In this document: piece by piece, positions 24,047 to 35,421 of the stretch
Position numbering within the stretch: position 1 is the first letter of the stretch
Layout of the letters: the number at the start of each line of letters is the position of its first letter
From: Xiphydria camelus
Lineage: Eukaryota; Arthropoda; Insecta; Hymenoptera; Xiphydriidae
Reading direction: 5' to 3'
Length of the DNA stretch: 64,000 bases
Assembly: GCA_963678675.1 (NCBI GenBank)
Contig: OY783191.1
Location: 18,913,111 to 18,977,110 of the forward strand
Notes under the pieces: model-generated
Database searches by the model: none
The model's input: the letters and a program-made list of their open reading frames with translations, nothing else
What the model was told of the DNA's origin: nothing
Position numbers and translations under genes: made by a program

Positions 24047-24086
24047 TTAAAGTTCTTTGTTTGTTTATTTATTTCTTTTTACTTTA

Positions 24087-24296
24087 AATATAATAGTTAT
24101 TTTCGTTATGAGGACGTAAAGCGCCGCTTCGCTCGTGCGGCAAACTTCACACTCGTTAAAAACGGCGCGAACACCCGAATGATGAATTCTATTTTTTGTC
24201 ACTAAGTGTCAAATACGAGGTTGACAGGGTTCGGGGCGGGTGGTTGACGGGGGGTTGAGGGGGGGGGGGCGAGCCCCTATATTACAAAAAAGTATT
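24087..24296 (-). mobile_element. Crypton-type element, 3' terminal fragment (inverted)
   Basis: It starts AATAGTTATTTTCGTTATGA and runs through TTTTTTGTCACTAAGTGTCA and a G-rich tract: the reverse complement of the terminus at 52260-52427. It lies between two inverted copies of flanking sequence (23925-24085 and 24297-24455), forming a larger hairpin. Confidence 0.65.
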
Positions 24297-25042
24297 TTTT
24301 AAAGTAAAAAGAAATAAATAAACAAAGAACTAACACATTCACTGCCGCTCTAATTTAGATACATTTTGCCCCATGCCAACTTCAAGTTAATAATTCTAAC
24401 ATAAACACAAAATATATAAAAATCGTCAAAATTCCGAACCACGTGCACGTTTACGTCAAAGTACGTTTGGCTGATGTATGTGGCGCTCGCCTTGTTTATT
24501 CGCCTAATTTTCATTCACTTGATTTATTCTCATTATTTTTCAATGTATATGTAACCTGAGTTTTTTTTCTTAAATGGTTCGTGACAATAAATCGCTTTTA
24601 ATTCCATCGACTATGATTTTTTTACCGGTCCCCACTTTGCCCCGCCCTTGGGGCAAAGCGGGAAGAAAGTAGTTTTTTCGCGTTAACAGTATATTATATT
24701 CAGACGTTATTGAATATTACTATTTAAACATTTTTCACAAGAGCGATATCGATCAAGGAAGAGGTACAAATTTTATTTCCAACTAAATTAACTTTCTTTA
24801 TATATGTGAACAAAATTTAAATACGTTAGGGTCCCCACTTTGCCCCACATTCCCCTAATTAGATTTAATTTAATTATTCCAGGGGCGGCGCTGGGATATT
24901 CTAACTAGATAATTTAAATAAAATTTTAAGAACGCCACTGCTTTTTTCAAATTCAATATTATTTTTAGATTAAGCAATTAAAAGTACAGTTTTTGTGTCT
25001 CTTGCATTTTCCATATTCTATCTTGCTTACTTTCCGAGAAAA

Positions 25043-25667
25043 ATAGTTATTTTCGTTATGAGGGCGTGAAGCGCCGTTTTTAACGAGCGTGAAGTTTGCC
25101 GCACGAGCGAGCGAAAAAAATCGTTTTTGTCACTCAGTGCCAAATACTCGGTTTCATGGGCATCCTCAACGCATGTGAAATCACCTTTCACACACCAATT
25201 CGTGAAAAGTGGCGCAGTGCGTGAAATAACCTACGCAGTGCGTAAAATAACCTGCACACTCAAGAAATCACTGCGATTATTACTTGAAATTGGCACAGCC
25301 AGTGTGTCCAACGCCACGCATACGCAGCACAACTCTACACAGCTGACGCAAAGCCGGTGCCAGTGAAATATTGTGAAAAACAAGTATTGTAACAATGAGT
25401 TGCCACATAATTCCTGAAACGCCAGAACAATCTTGAGACGACGATGACAATAGTGAGGTTACTTTAAATGTCCCTGCACCGTTTTTGAATGACAAAACCA
25501 AAATCAATGGTACATACAACGTACATCCGAGCCCCACCGAGAGTTCTTTGTTTTTTTGTTTATTTATGTCATTTTACTTTAAAAAATACTTATGATATTT
25601 TAGTTGTAATGGGGGGGCTCCCCCCGCCAACACCCCGCCCCGAACCTCATCAACCTCGTATTTGACA
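25043..25667 (+). mobile_element. Internally deleted Crypton-type copy
   Basis: The left end is ATAGTTATTTTCGTTATGAG. The 5' leader and probable first codons (an ATG followed by an IIPETPEQ-like acidic start near 25395) match the copy at 49425-52427. After the YNVHPSP coding segment the sequence jumps straight to the 3' G/C-rich tail at about 25540, omitting the recombinase. The right end is cut off by the repeat at 25668. It is a non-autonomous deletion derivative. Confidence 0.7.
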
Positions 25668-26250
25668 CTAAAGCCGGTCCCAGACAATGCGTGCATCCGG
25701 TGAATATTCGCCATTCGTGATCCTTCGCGTAGTGTGTGGGAGCTCTACTGCGCCAAGCATTCGGCATTCGCCCGCTATTCGCGGTCTTGTCGGTAAAACG
25801 ACGCGTAGTAAAGGATAACGAAGTAATTTCGGGCTTCTTCGCCTCCGCTCCCACACCAGCTACGCATAGTTGATTTATTCGCAACCCGAGAAGGGGTCCA
25901 GGCGCCTTGCGCTTACCGAGGCACACCGCCTTGCCGTCGCGATCAGTACCCCGTCGCGGGGCTCCTGAAATTGGAGAGCGGGATCGAGGCGCAGCACAAT
26001 GGGACGAAATCCCGAAAAGCTGACCAAAACTCGAAAAATGTTGATTTTATTTCGGAGTTTGGTTAGTGACACAGGAAGTCTGAAGTCGGTCCCAGACAAT
26101 GCGTGCAGTCGGCGAATATTTGCCATTCGTGATTCTTCGCGTAGTGTGTGGGAGCTCTACTGCGCCAAACATTCGGTATTCGGTCGCTATCCGCGGTCTT
26201 GTCGGTAAAACGACGCGTAGTAAAGGACGACGAAGTAACCCAACACTTTC
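25668..26250 (+). repeat. Direct repeat pair, CGGTCCCAGACAATGCG family
   Basis: Two diverged copies of about 160 bp, at 25672-25835 and 26087-26245, each start CGGTCCCAGACAATGCGTGC and end GACGCGTAGTAAAGG. Between them is GC-rich sequence. The leading motif resembles a DNA transposon terminus, perhaps PIF/Harbinger-like, but no inverted partner was found. The open frames on both strands here are shadows of the repeat. Confidence 0.55.
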
Positions 26251-26309
26251 TTGCGTTGAAATGGGTGTAGAAAAACTTATGAACCCGTGCCCTTCCGTGC
26301 GCACCCCGA

Positions 26310-27198
26310 ATGCCTACACCGATATGGGATCCCAAACATGTTGACCACAAAAACAGAAACAAAGTGGCTGATGCCTGGAAGGAGTTGGAATCATCATTTT
26401 CTAGCAGCAACGTAACTGCCGCAGATTTAAAAAAGAAGAAAGACTCACTAATGGCGATATTCTGTCAGCTTTTAAGTCAGGTCAAACCTTCGATGCTCAC
26501 GTGGGGTGTAGGCTACACCCCAGCTTCCTTTTTTTGCATGCCACGCCTAGAGTTTTTTTTTCGAGGTTGGCACTTTTAGTACCTTTCGGGAACATTTCAT
26601 TAAAGAATTTGGCACCAAAAGCGCAGGACAAAACCGATTTATCTCTTCGACAGAACGCTGCAAAGAGTTAAATAGTGATTTTTAACAGTGTATTAATTCA
26701 ATATATAATATTTTTCTATAAAACTTGTTCCAATTTGTTAATTGGTCCTTTGTTAATAAAACGAGAGTATGCCAACTATCCTCAGTCTATTATTTATACT
26801 ATTTTTTTATAAAAATCGGCAGGGAGACCTGAGCGTCTGAAAACTGAGACCTCATGTACCGAGACTTCGAGTTTTGTTTTCAATTAGAAAATTACGAAAT
26901 TTATTTCTTTTTAATGCTGAGATCATTAGGCAATATCTCAAGCTTTAAAACAAAAAAAAGTATTTCAAAATTTCAATTTTTCACTAAGAAAACGTTAATT
27001 TTTAACTGGGGTGTAGGGTACACCCCAGGTGAGCTTTAATGTTTCAAAAACCCACGTGAGTAACGAAGGGTTGAATCCAGCAGCAAATCTGGTGCTGGGG
27101 CAGAAGACATTTACAAACCAAACTGGTTTGCCTTTGAAACTATGCAGAAGTTTCTCAAATCTATATATACTCCAGGAGAAACTATGAACTCAGAGGTA
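26310..27198 (+). pseudogene. MADF-domain exon interrupted by an insertion
   Basis: The first part (26310-26493) reads IWDPKHVDHKNRNKVADAWK, then ELESSF, a spacer and a lysine-rich helix: the middle of a MADF (Myb/SANT-like) DNA-binding domain. The second part (27085-27198) reads AEDIYKPNWFAFETMQKFL then YTPGETMNSE, followed by GTAAAT, a plausible splice donor. MADF proteins are transcription factors or accessory proteins of PIF/Harbinger-type transposons. A 0.57-kb element (26494-27060) splits the domain and a stop lies at the right junction, so the exon is broken. No transposase partner was recognised nearby. Confidence 0.65.
26494..27060. mobile_element. MITE with palindromic ends inserted in the MADF exon
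   Basis: The outer ends are CTCACGTGGG and CCCACGTGAG. Just inside each lies a palindrome GGGGTGTAGGSTACACCCC (26504-26523 and 27006-27027). The interior is AT-rich. The frame at 26854-27039 lies wholly inside it and is not a gene. Confidence 0.6.
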
Positions 27199-27204
27199 AA
27201 TATT

Positions 27205-28255
27205 TTATAATTTTTCCAATTTCTCTACTCCGAATAAATCATGGCAATAAATCGACAAAGATTTTTAAGACAATATTTTAAATTTTTTAAATGATGCTTC
27301 GAATTATTGGAGAAGTTGTGCATAAAATTTAGATACTCCACTAATATCTCTAAAAATCTAAAAGATCCAACTATTCATTTCTCAACAGTCCGGTCATCTG
27401 ATTTCGGTAATATTGATTATAAATAGTATTTCTATAAATATTTTATAACTTAGTTTTTTGTACATTTGTAAACAAAATAGAATATCATTGGAGTCAGGGA
27501 TGGGCGTCATAAGAAAAATTAATAATTGAATGACTAATAGTTCAGATTAAATTTTCATTTATCATTCAAATAATTTTGAATAACGAATAAATTTTCATTC
27601 ATCATTCCGTCATTCTTACTTGGGTGTTTCACTGGGTAGACGATCAAGGTAAATACGAAGTTCTTCCTACAGTTTATCGTGACCAGGTGCACCAGGTCGA
27701 CGATCACGGAAAATGACAGATTTTCCCTGCAGTTTTTCGTGTCTAGGTGCACCAGGTCAGTGAGTGCGATAGTCCGCGTATGGATCATATTATATTACAA
27801 TACTAGCATATGTGGCCCTCGCTCCGCTTGGGAAAGCTAGTGAGTTCCCACAAAATGTAAATTAAAGGGATAAACTTTCAACTCCAAAAATCATAAAGCT
27901 GAACTAAGTCATCATGTTCTCAATACAACAGCGCTTACGTCGGTGAAAGAAAACTCCCTTCTTTATTCAGTTGCATATGCTATTGGAAATTGAATTCTTT
28001 TGAATTGAAACGGCAGTTCAGTGGATATAAGGGGTATCCTTGGAATAAATACAGTTTCTCCTTTACATTCTCCCGACATTATTCGTACTTCGATTATATT
28101 GTTTGATAACTGCTTCACGGTCATTCTTGTTCCATTACATATAATCTGGGTGAATATAAATTCCTTAACGAAATAATTGGTGTGATCCTTTTTTTAATCT
28201 CAAATAGTGCAAAGGCATCCCTAGCACATTCAACGAATTTAAAATTTCTGTGGGC
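27205..28255. other. AT-rich spacer with a two-copy 60-bp tandem repeat
   Basis: No gene. GTGCACCAGGTCGACGATCA and the following AAATGACAGATTTTCC-type sequence form about two units at 27632-27765. TACTAGCATATGTGGCCCTC at 27801-27822 resembles the start of a common retroelement fragment but is too short to call. Confidence 0.45.
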
Positions 28256-28259
28256 CAAA

Positions 28260-28438
28260 ACATTTCAGAACTTTCTAGAACATTTCAGAACTTTCTAGAA
28301 TATTCCGGAAAATTCTAAAACTTTCTGGAACATTTCAGAACAATCTAGAATATTCTTGAATATTTTGGAACATTCTAGAGCATTTTGGAACATTCTAGAA
28401 CATTTTGGAACGGCCTGGAACATTCTGGAAGAGTCCAC
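28260..28438. repeat. 10-bp periodic array matching heat-shock-element consensus
   Basis: About 17 consecutive decamers of the form GAAnnTTCnn, for example CAGAACTTTCTAGAACATTT and TTTTGGAACATTCTAGAACA. Alternating nGAAn/nTTCn pentamers are the known binding pattern of heat shock factor, although several units carry one mismatch. Whether it is regulatory or just a minisatellite with that sequence cannot be told. Confidence 0.7.
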
Positions 28439-28439
28439 G

Positions 28440-28614
28440 TTATATTTGAAAATTTTATGACACTGTAAACCACTTGAGATAGTCGCTGGAAGAAGTCCAT
28501 TGGTGGGCGGCACCCTTTTAACCCCTGTATCTTCTGAACCAACCTCTGCAGTTCCAAAACAAAAACTTCTTCGTCGATGGGGGATGTAGGGCTACCATAC
28601 CCTATAACCTCCAT
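28440..28614 (-). CDS. Hypothetical short coding fragment
   Basis: The minus strand reads a fragment containing DEEVFVLELQRLVQKIQGL then FFQRLSQVVYSVI, with a composition like a folded helical domain. I do not recognise the family. There is no clear start or splice site. It may be an exon of a transposon gene. Confidence 0.25.
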
Positions 28615-28680
28615 GGGGCTACGATTAGCGGTTCCAGAGTTTTATGGGAACGCACAGACTTACCACACTTTCTTTTATTA

Positions 28681-29673
28681 TACAGGGTCTTCAAAAAGTC
28701 GAGGTACGGCTGATTATCTCAGCGGGAAATCATTTTAGAGAAAAATGTTTAATGCAAAACTTTTAGGATTTTTCCCTGGCTACCCAACGGTCATATTGTA
28801 TTTGACCTTGACGATGACTTTCAAGGTCATATCAAGGTCAAATTGATCTTTTTAAATGCGAACCCCTATTTTTGATACCGGAAATGAAGAGCGGGAAATT
28901 TCACATTCAAATATGTCCTTGACCATTTTTTTCATGTGACCTTTATGGTCAGGAGAGCACAGTGGGAAATTTCCTTGAATTAGAAGGACAACATTCGGCT
29001 TATTGAACTTAAACCAAACTCGGTATAAGGGGTTTTTTGGGTCGCTGATCACGAATCTGGTCAGATTTCAAAAATTCAAGATGGCGGATCCTATATGGCG
29101 GACGATTTTCGAAAATTGATGGATTCGTGCCAAATTTGGTATAAGTGGGTTTTTTGGGTCGCTGATCACGAATCTGAAATCAGATTTCAAAAATTCAAAA
29201 TTTTCCAAATTTGGCACGAATCCGTCAATTTTCGAAAATCTCGTCCGCCATATTGGTTCCGCCATCTTGAATTTTTGAAACCTGACTCCAGATTCGTGAT
29301 CAGCGACCCAAAAAACCCCTTATACCGTATTTGGTTTAAGTTGAATAAGCCATTAAGAATGTTGTCCTTCTAATTCAAGGAAATTTCCCACTGTGCTCCG
29401 CTGACCATAAAGGTCACATGAAAAAAATGGTCAAGGAGACATTTGAATGTGAAATTTCCCGCTCTTTTATTTCCGGTATCAAAAATAGGGGTTCGCATTT
29501 AAAAAGATCAATTTGACCTTGATATGACCTTAAAAGTCGTGGTCAAGGTCAAATCCAATATGACCATTGGGTAGCCAGGGAAAAATCCTAAAAGTTTCGC
29601 ATTAAATATTTTTCTGTAAAATGATTTCCCGCTGAGATAATCAGCCGTTCTGGGACATTTTGAAGACCCTGTA
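28681..29673. mobile_element. Fold-back MITE, TACAGGGTCTTC ends
   Basis: TACAGGGTCTTCAAAAAGTC and its near-complement are at the ends, with arms of about 400 bp. The core repeats GGTCGCTGATCACGAATCTG in both orientations. TA lies outside the left end; the right end abuts the next element directly. No gene. Confidence 0.8.
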
Positions 29674-30988
29674 TACAGGGTGGACCAGGTTAAACGTCAT
29701 TTTTTTTATATGTGATAGAACAAAAAAAAAGTAGACTCATAAGAAAATTTTCGAAAAAAAATGGTTTTCTCATCATAACTTCTAAACTACTTGATCGATT
29801 TCCATGAAATTTCGCACACAACCTAACGTAGAATAGTTCTAAGCAATAATTAAATAATTTTTAAAAATTCTCCAGCGGCGTAGATACTAGGGGCCGGTAC
29901 CCCCCTTTCCCCCCCACCCCCCCAATCTTCGGCGCCACTCGATATTTTGCAAAGAAAATTTAATTATTGGATTCCCCGTTTAATTTAGAGAAAAAAATAA
30001 CCCTTGCAAATTTTTGATTTATGGCTTCGTTTTTGAGATATTTATTCTAATTTATAGGGTTGCGAGCAGGCCAAAGCTAGGTTGAACTCCATTAATTGTG
30101 ATATGTGATAGAGCAACAAAAAAAATAAATTCTCATGAGCATTTTTTTCAAAAATATTCCCTAACAAAGATATAGGGTGTCAAAGTTTCGAAAAAAAAAT
30201 GGTTTTCTCATCATAACTTCTAAGCCACTGGATCGATTTCCATGAAATTTCGCAGGGGGAAAGGGGGGTACTGGCCCCTAGTATCTACGCCACTGGAGAA
30301 TTTTTTAAAATTATTTAATTATTACTTAGAGCTACTGCTCTAAGTGCGACACGACATTAGCCTGTGTGCGAAATTTCATGGAAATCGATCAAGTAGTTTA
30401 GAAGTTATAATGAGAAAACCATTTTTTTTCCAAACTTTGACACCCTATATCTTTGTTAGGAAACATTTTTGAAAAAAATGTTTTCATTAGAATCTTTTTT
30501 TTTGCTCTATCACATATCACAATTAATGGAGTTCAACCTAGCTTTGGTCTGCTCGCCACCCTATAAATTAAAATAAATATCTCAAGAACGAAGCCATAAA
30601 TCAAAAATTTGCAAGGGTTATTTTTTTCTCTAAATTAAACGGGGAATCCAATAATTAAATTTTCTTTGCAAAATATCCAGTGGCGCCGAAGATTGGGAGG
30701 GGGAAAGGGGGGTACCGGCCCCTAGTATCTACGCCACTGGAGAATTTTTAAAAATTATTTAATTATTACTTAGAGCTGTGCGACATTAGCCTGTGTGCGA
30801 AATTTCATGGAAATCGATCAAGTAGTTTAGAAGTTATGATGAGAAATCCATTTTTGTTTCGAAACTTTGACACCCCGTATCTTTGTTAGGAAACATTTTT
30901 GAAAAAAATTTTCTTATGAAAGTCTACTTTTTTGTTGTTGTTCTATCACATATAAAAAAAAATGACGTTTAACCTGGTCCACCCTGTA
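29674..30988. mobile_element. Fold-back MITE, TACAGGGTGGACC ends
   Basis: TACAGGGTGGACCAGGTTAA and its complement end a 1.3-kb palindrome centred near 30330. Internal blocks such as TTGATCGATTTCCATGAAAT appear repeatedly in both orientations. A half copy of the same family is at 34575-35094. Confidence 0.8.
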
Positions 30989-33900
30989 TACAGACCGTTC
31001 CCCTCTATACACGCCAGCGTAGCACATTGCATATCGGTTGGCGCTATCGGATCCAAGATGGTTCCCTAAAATTCGGTGACAATACCGACAGCCCAGACAT
31101 GAACCAAATAGCCAGGACACGAACCAAATAGACGTTTCAGTCCGAAAAACATCGGTCATCTCAGTAGTGGTAAATGTGACAGATGCTCTGACACATAGTT
31201 TGATAATCGTTTGTATTTTTTTTCGAATAATCAAGATAGTGAACGGAAGTAGTGCCATTTTTTTCTGGTTGTGCATAAAGAGCAGGAAAGGAGATATCAG
31301 TGTCTCAGAAGAAGTGCCATCAGATAAGTTATTTCCTAATTGACCGATTCAACCTCATTTTGATCACGTATATAAAGGACAAATACTTTGTGGATATTCG
31401 ATTTTTTTTTCAGCGTCATGCGAGAACGGGAGGAAGCAATGGATTAATCAATACATTTGATTTTTGTTCACTGTCAACAATCAACCCGGATAGAAAAGAA
31501 TTTTCTAGAACTCTGCGGTACGATGCCACGGTAGGAATCAGGTTCTACCGACACGACGTGCTTCGACAAGGTCTGTATCAACTTTAGAGGTATATTGGTG
31601 GCACTGCACTAACCCTGTGGCACATTTTTCTATCTGGGAAAGCATATTATTATGGTAGTACAGCTGTACAGCGTTCCGACAAGATACCGCCTTCCTGTAC
31701 TGACAGTATACATGGGGCACATTCCATGCCAAGTCACCGAGTTTTTGACTCGACCCTCTTCGATTTCGCTCATTTTTTGATATGTTTTTGTACTTATTAA
31801 AAGCAACTTGTACGCCAATTTTTAGCCTTTTATTCCAAACTGTTATTGAGTAATCGATTTTTTAAATTTTGAAGCAAAAAATGTTCAATTAATGATAGAC
31901 TAGTAATAAATATCGATATCTATAAAAAGTAGGGTATCATTTTTTTCGTCTTTAAATGTAGTTTCAGAAAATAAATAAAAGAAAATTATTCGAAGTAATT
32001 ATAACTTATTTATTAACGTTTAAAAATTAAAATCGACATTTTCAAAAAGTCCGACCCCTTGGTTTTTTTTTGAAAAATTTTCCCAAAATTCTACTCCATA
32101 TTACACAACTTTTAAGCCGCAGTTTGAGATGTGATCATAATTTTTTCTATTTTTTATCGAATATTGAAAATTTATTTTTTTTTCTGTTAGGATTGAATTA
32201 TCTATAATTTCACTCTCTTGACTAAATATCATCCAAAAACATTAAAAACAATTTTATTGAAAGCGATCAAATTATTTTAATCAATTTAAAATATTTTATT
32301 TGGTCAAATCATTTTACACTTCATATGACCTTTTTTATTATTATTTTTTCTCACTTAACGATTGCTTATTATATTTCTTAATTGTACTGTGATGTGTAAA
32401 CTTGTCTGAAAGGGAAAACGACTTTACTTCTACAATAGGATTTAGTAAACGCGTAATTTTATGGATTTTCTGTGTCGCTGATATCGGTTTTGCATTTCTG
32501 AAGCGATCTTCCAATTTTTCTTTCATTGCACTATATTCTTGAATTTTTGAGAACCGGATATTTAGATTTGGTAAATTTTTCGACGACCACTCGAACAATT
32601 GTACCGGTGTTAATATTTGTAGATGAGGTGGCAACTGCAGACTAACTCGTGCGGCCATTCTTTTAACTGTCCCGCCTATTCCATCACAAGGTCCTTTGCC
32701 GTGTGCCGTTGCAAACAAATTCCACTCCGCATTATTCCATAGTCTTCTTTATAATAAGAAAAATTAATGCAATGCTTAAAATTCTCATCTGTTGAGGTGC
32801 ACCACCCGAAAAGAAAACAATTTTGTGAACTTCAGATGACAGATTTAATAAAATTGATAATAACCCCAGAGTAAACATGAACAGCAATAGCATCATGATT
32901 TAAGCAATCAGAAATAATAACCATACTTTGATGAGTAAGAGAGTTCATTATCTATCTTATAATAAATAACTATAGTGTATATCGTCGCTTGATCGTTATT
33001 CCAGTGGAATCCCGATGCAGCATCCTGAACGAACGCATAATTTTCAGCAAAATCAACAATTACTATGAATTCATGCTCTTTCAAAGATTCTTTAAGAACT
33101 CTCAAATAAGCTGCTTGCTCTTTTGCAATAAAATTATGTGGCAATAAAACCTTAAGTTTTTCCCAAAAGCAATTAAAAAATAAATAAAAAATATATAAAA
33201 AGCAATCGTTATGTAAGAAAAATAATGAAAAAGATATATGAAGTGTAAAATGATATGACCAAATAAAATAATTTAAATTGATTAAAATAATTTGATCGCT
33301 TTCAATAAAATTGTTTGTAATGTTTTTGGACGATATTTAGTCAAGAGAGTAAAATTATAGATAATTTAATCCAAAAAGAAAAAAAATTAAATTATCAATA
33401 TTCGATAAAAAATAGAAAAAATTGTGATCACATCTTAAACTGCGGCTTAAAAGTAATATGGAGTAGAATTTTGGGAAAATTTTTCAAAAAAATCGAAGGG
33501 GTCGGACTTTTTGAAAATGTCGATTTTAATTTTTAAACGTTAATAAATAAGTTATAATTACTTCGAATAATTTTCTTTTATTTATTTTCTAAAACTACAT
33601 TTAAAGACGAAAAAAATGATACCCTACTTTTTATAGATATCGATATTTATTACTAGTCTATCATTAATTGAACATTTTTTGCTTCAAAATTTAAAAAATC
33701 GATTACTCAATAACAGTTTGGAATAAAAGGCTAAAAATTGGCGTACAAGTTGCTTTTAATAAGTACTAAAACACATCAAAAAATGAGCGAAATCGAAGAG
33801 GGTCGAGTCAAAAACTCGGTGACTTGGCATGGAATGATTCCCCATGTATACTGTCAGTACAGGAAGGCGGTATATTGTCGGAACGCTGTACAGCTGTACT

Positions 33901-34574
33901 ACCATAATAATATGCTTTCCCAGATAGAAAAATGTGCCACAGGATTAGTGCAGTGCCACCAATATACCGCTAAAGTTGATACAGACCTTGTCGAAGCACG
34001 TCGTGTCGGTAGAACCTGATATTCCTACCGTGGCATTGTACCGCAGAATTCTAGAAAATTCTTTTCTATCCGGGTTAATTGTTGACAGTGAACAAAAATC
34101 AAATGTATTGATTAATCCATTGCTTCCTCCTGTTCTCGCATGACGCTGAAAACAAAAAATAGAGTGTCCACAAAGTATTTGTCCTTTATATACGTGATCA
34201 AAATGAGGTTAAATCGGTCAATTAGAAAGTAACTTATTTGATGGCACTTCTTCTGTGAGACACTGATATCTCCTTTCCTGCTCTTTATGCACAACCAGAA
34301 AAAAATGGCACTACTTCCGTTCACTATCTTGATTATTCGAAAAAAAATACAAATGATTTTCAAACTATGTGTCAGAGAATCTGTCACATTCACCACTATT
34401 GAAATGACCGATGTTTTTCGGACTGAAACGTCTATTTGGTTCATGTCCTGGCTATTTGGTTCATGTCTGGGCTGTCGGTATTGTCACCGAATTTTAGGGA
34501 ACCATCTTGGATCCGATAGCGCCAACCGATATGCAATGTGCTACGCTGGCGTGTATTGAGGGGAAAGGATTGTA
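30989..34574. mobile_element. 3.6-kb TIR element carrying a DDE-like gene remnant
   Basis: The ends TACA(G/A)(A/T)CC(G/T)TTCCCCTC are inverted. Arms of about 1.34 kb (30989-32335 and 33235-34574) pair almost throughout around a 0.9-kb core with the gene at 32341-33144. TA lies outside both ends. The mirrored frames in the arms (for example 30914-31276 and 34287-34559) are repeat shadows. Arms this long relative to the core suggest that an inverted duplication replaced part of the original gene. Confidence 0.75.
32341..33144 (-). pseudogene. DDE-like transposase fragment with HGKGPCDG motif
   Basis: The minus strand reads IVIVDFAENYAFVQDAASGF followed by HWNNDQATI, then (in another frame) a segment corresponding to the SDGAPQQ region of the copy at 44868-45296, then ATAHGKGPCDGIGGTVKRMA and a C-terminal region ending SLSEKK. 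The Asp of VDFAEN and the Asp of the damaged SDGA-like site are candidate metal ligands; that is inference from conservation, not a known structure. The N-terminal zinc-binding and HTH parts present in the second copy are missing. Frame breaks occur near 32720-32900. Confidence 0.65.
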
Positions 34575-35094
34575 TACAGGGTGAACCAGGTTAAACTTCA
34601 GTTTTTTTATGTGATAGAACAACAAGAAAAAATTAGACTATCATAAGAAAATTGTTTTCAAAAATGTTTCCTAACAAAGATACAGGGTGTCAAAATTTCG
34701 AAAAAAAATAGTTTTCTCATCATAACTTCTAAGCTGCTTGATCGATTTCCATGAAATTTCGCACACTGACTAATGTAATACAGCTCTAAGTAATGATCAA
34801 ATAATAAGAAATTCTCCTGTGGCATAGATACTGGGGGCCGGTACCCCCCTTTCCCCTCCCAATCTTCGACGCCCCTGGATATTTTGCAAAGAAAATTTAA
34901 TTATTAGATTCCCCGTTTAATTTAGAGAAAAAAATCATCCTTGCAAATTTTTGATTTATGGCTTCGTTTTTGAGATATTTATTTTAATTTATAGGGTTGC
35001 GAGCAGGCCAAAACTAGGTTGAACGTCATTAATTATGATATGTGATAGAACAACAAGAAAGAGTAGACTTTCATAAGAAAACTTTGTTAATAAA
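34575..35094 (+). mobile_element. Half copy of the TACAGGGTG(G/A)ACC fold-back family
   Basis: It starts TACAGGGTGAACCAGGTTAA directly after the previous element and follows the left half of 29674-30988, including the TGTGATAGAACAACAAGAAA repeats, until it meets transposase sequence at 35095. Confidence 0.7.
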
Positions 35095-35270
35095 AATCAT
35101 TCTAAAAGGTGTTCGATGTTACTGCCATTGACAGCGAGGTATAACTCCAATCGACGTCGGAAGTTTCCTGTTACAGATCGAAGGACTTCAGGAGGAATGT
35201 GCGTGATCACATTTCTGATGCGTCTTTGCGTATCTGCAGGTGTTGTTGGTCGATTGCTGTAAACTGCATA
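35095..35270 (-). pseudogene. Inverted fragment of the adjacent transposase C-terminus
   Basis: The minus strand encodes SNRPTTPADTQRRIRNVITH and the following C-terminal tail, matching the C-terminal coding and 3' region at 36085-36255 in the opposite orientation. It is an inverted partial duplication, not an independent gene. Confidence 0.75.
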
Positions 35271-35421
35271 AAAAATAAGGATCGTCCGGATTGTAACCTT
35301 GCAATGTTTTTGTTCGTGCCGTTTGAGCATGCCTCAACTCTGGGATGTTATTTATTTACTAATACGTCAGTCTTTATCGAACTTAGATCATTCAAACTAT
35401 GAGAATTTAACGGAATTTGCA

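Larger units (their letters stand above)
23101..24855. mobile_element. TIR element with nested pieces, TA target
   Basis: GGGGAATGTGGGGTAAAGTG and its near-complement (CACTTTGCCCCACATTCCCC) end the element, with TA at 23099-23100 and 24856-24857. Inside are Crypton terminal fragments, two related piggyBac MITE copies in opposite orientation and a 200-N gap. Sequence like GGGGCAAAGCGGG recurs internally near 24650. The element has no recognisable gene of its own. Confidence 0.75.

Noticed and set aside
25600..26410. Arginine-rich frames on the minus strand (for example around TTRRFTDKTA)
   Set aside because: They are reverse readings of the CGGTCCCAGAC direct repeats and of the MADF region.
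30914..34559. Mirrored 90-120-residue frames containing a cysteine-rich FGSCLGCRYCHRI segment
   Set aside because: They lie wholly in the inverted arms of the 30989-34574 element and repeat each other; the cysteines are not in a known motif.
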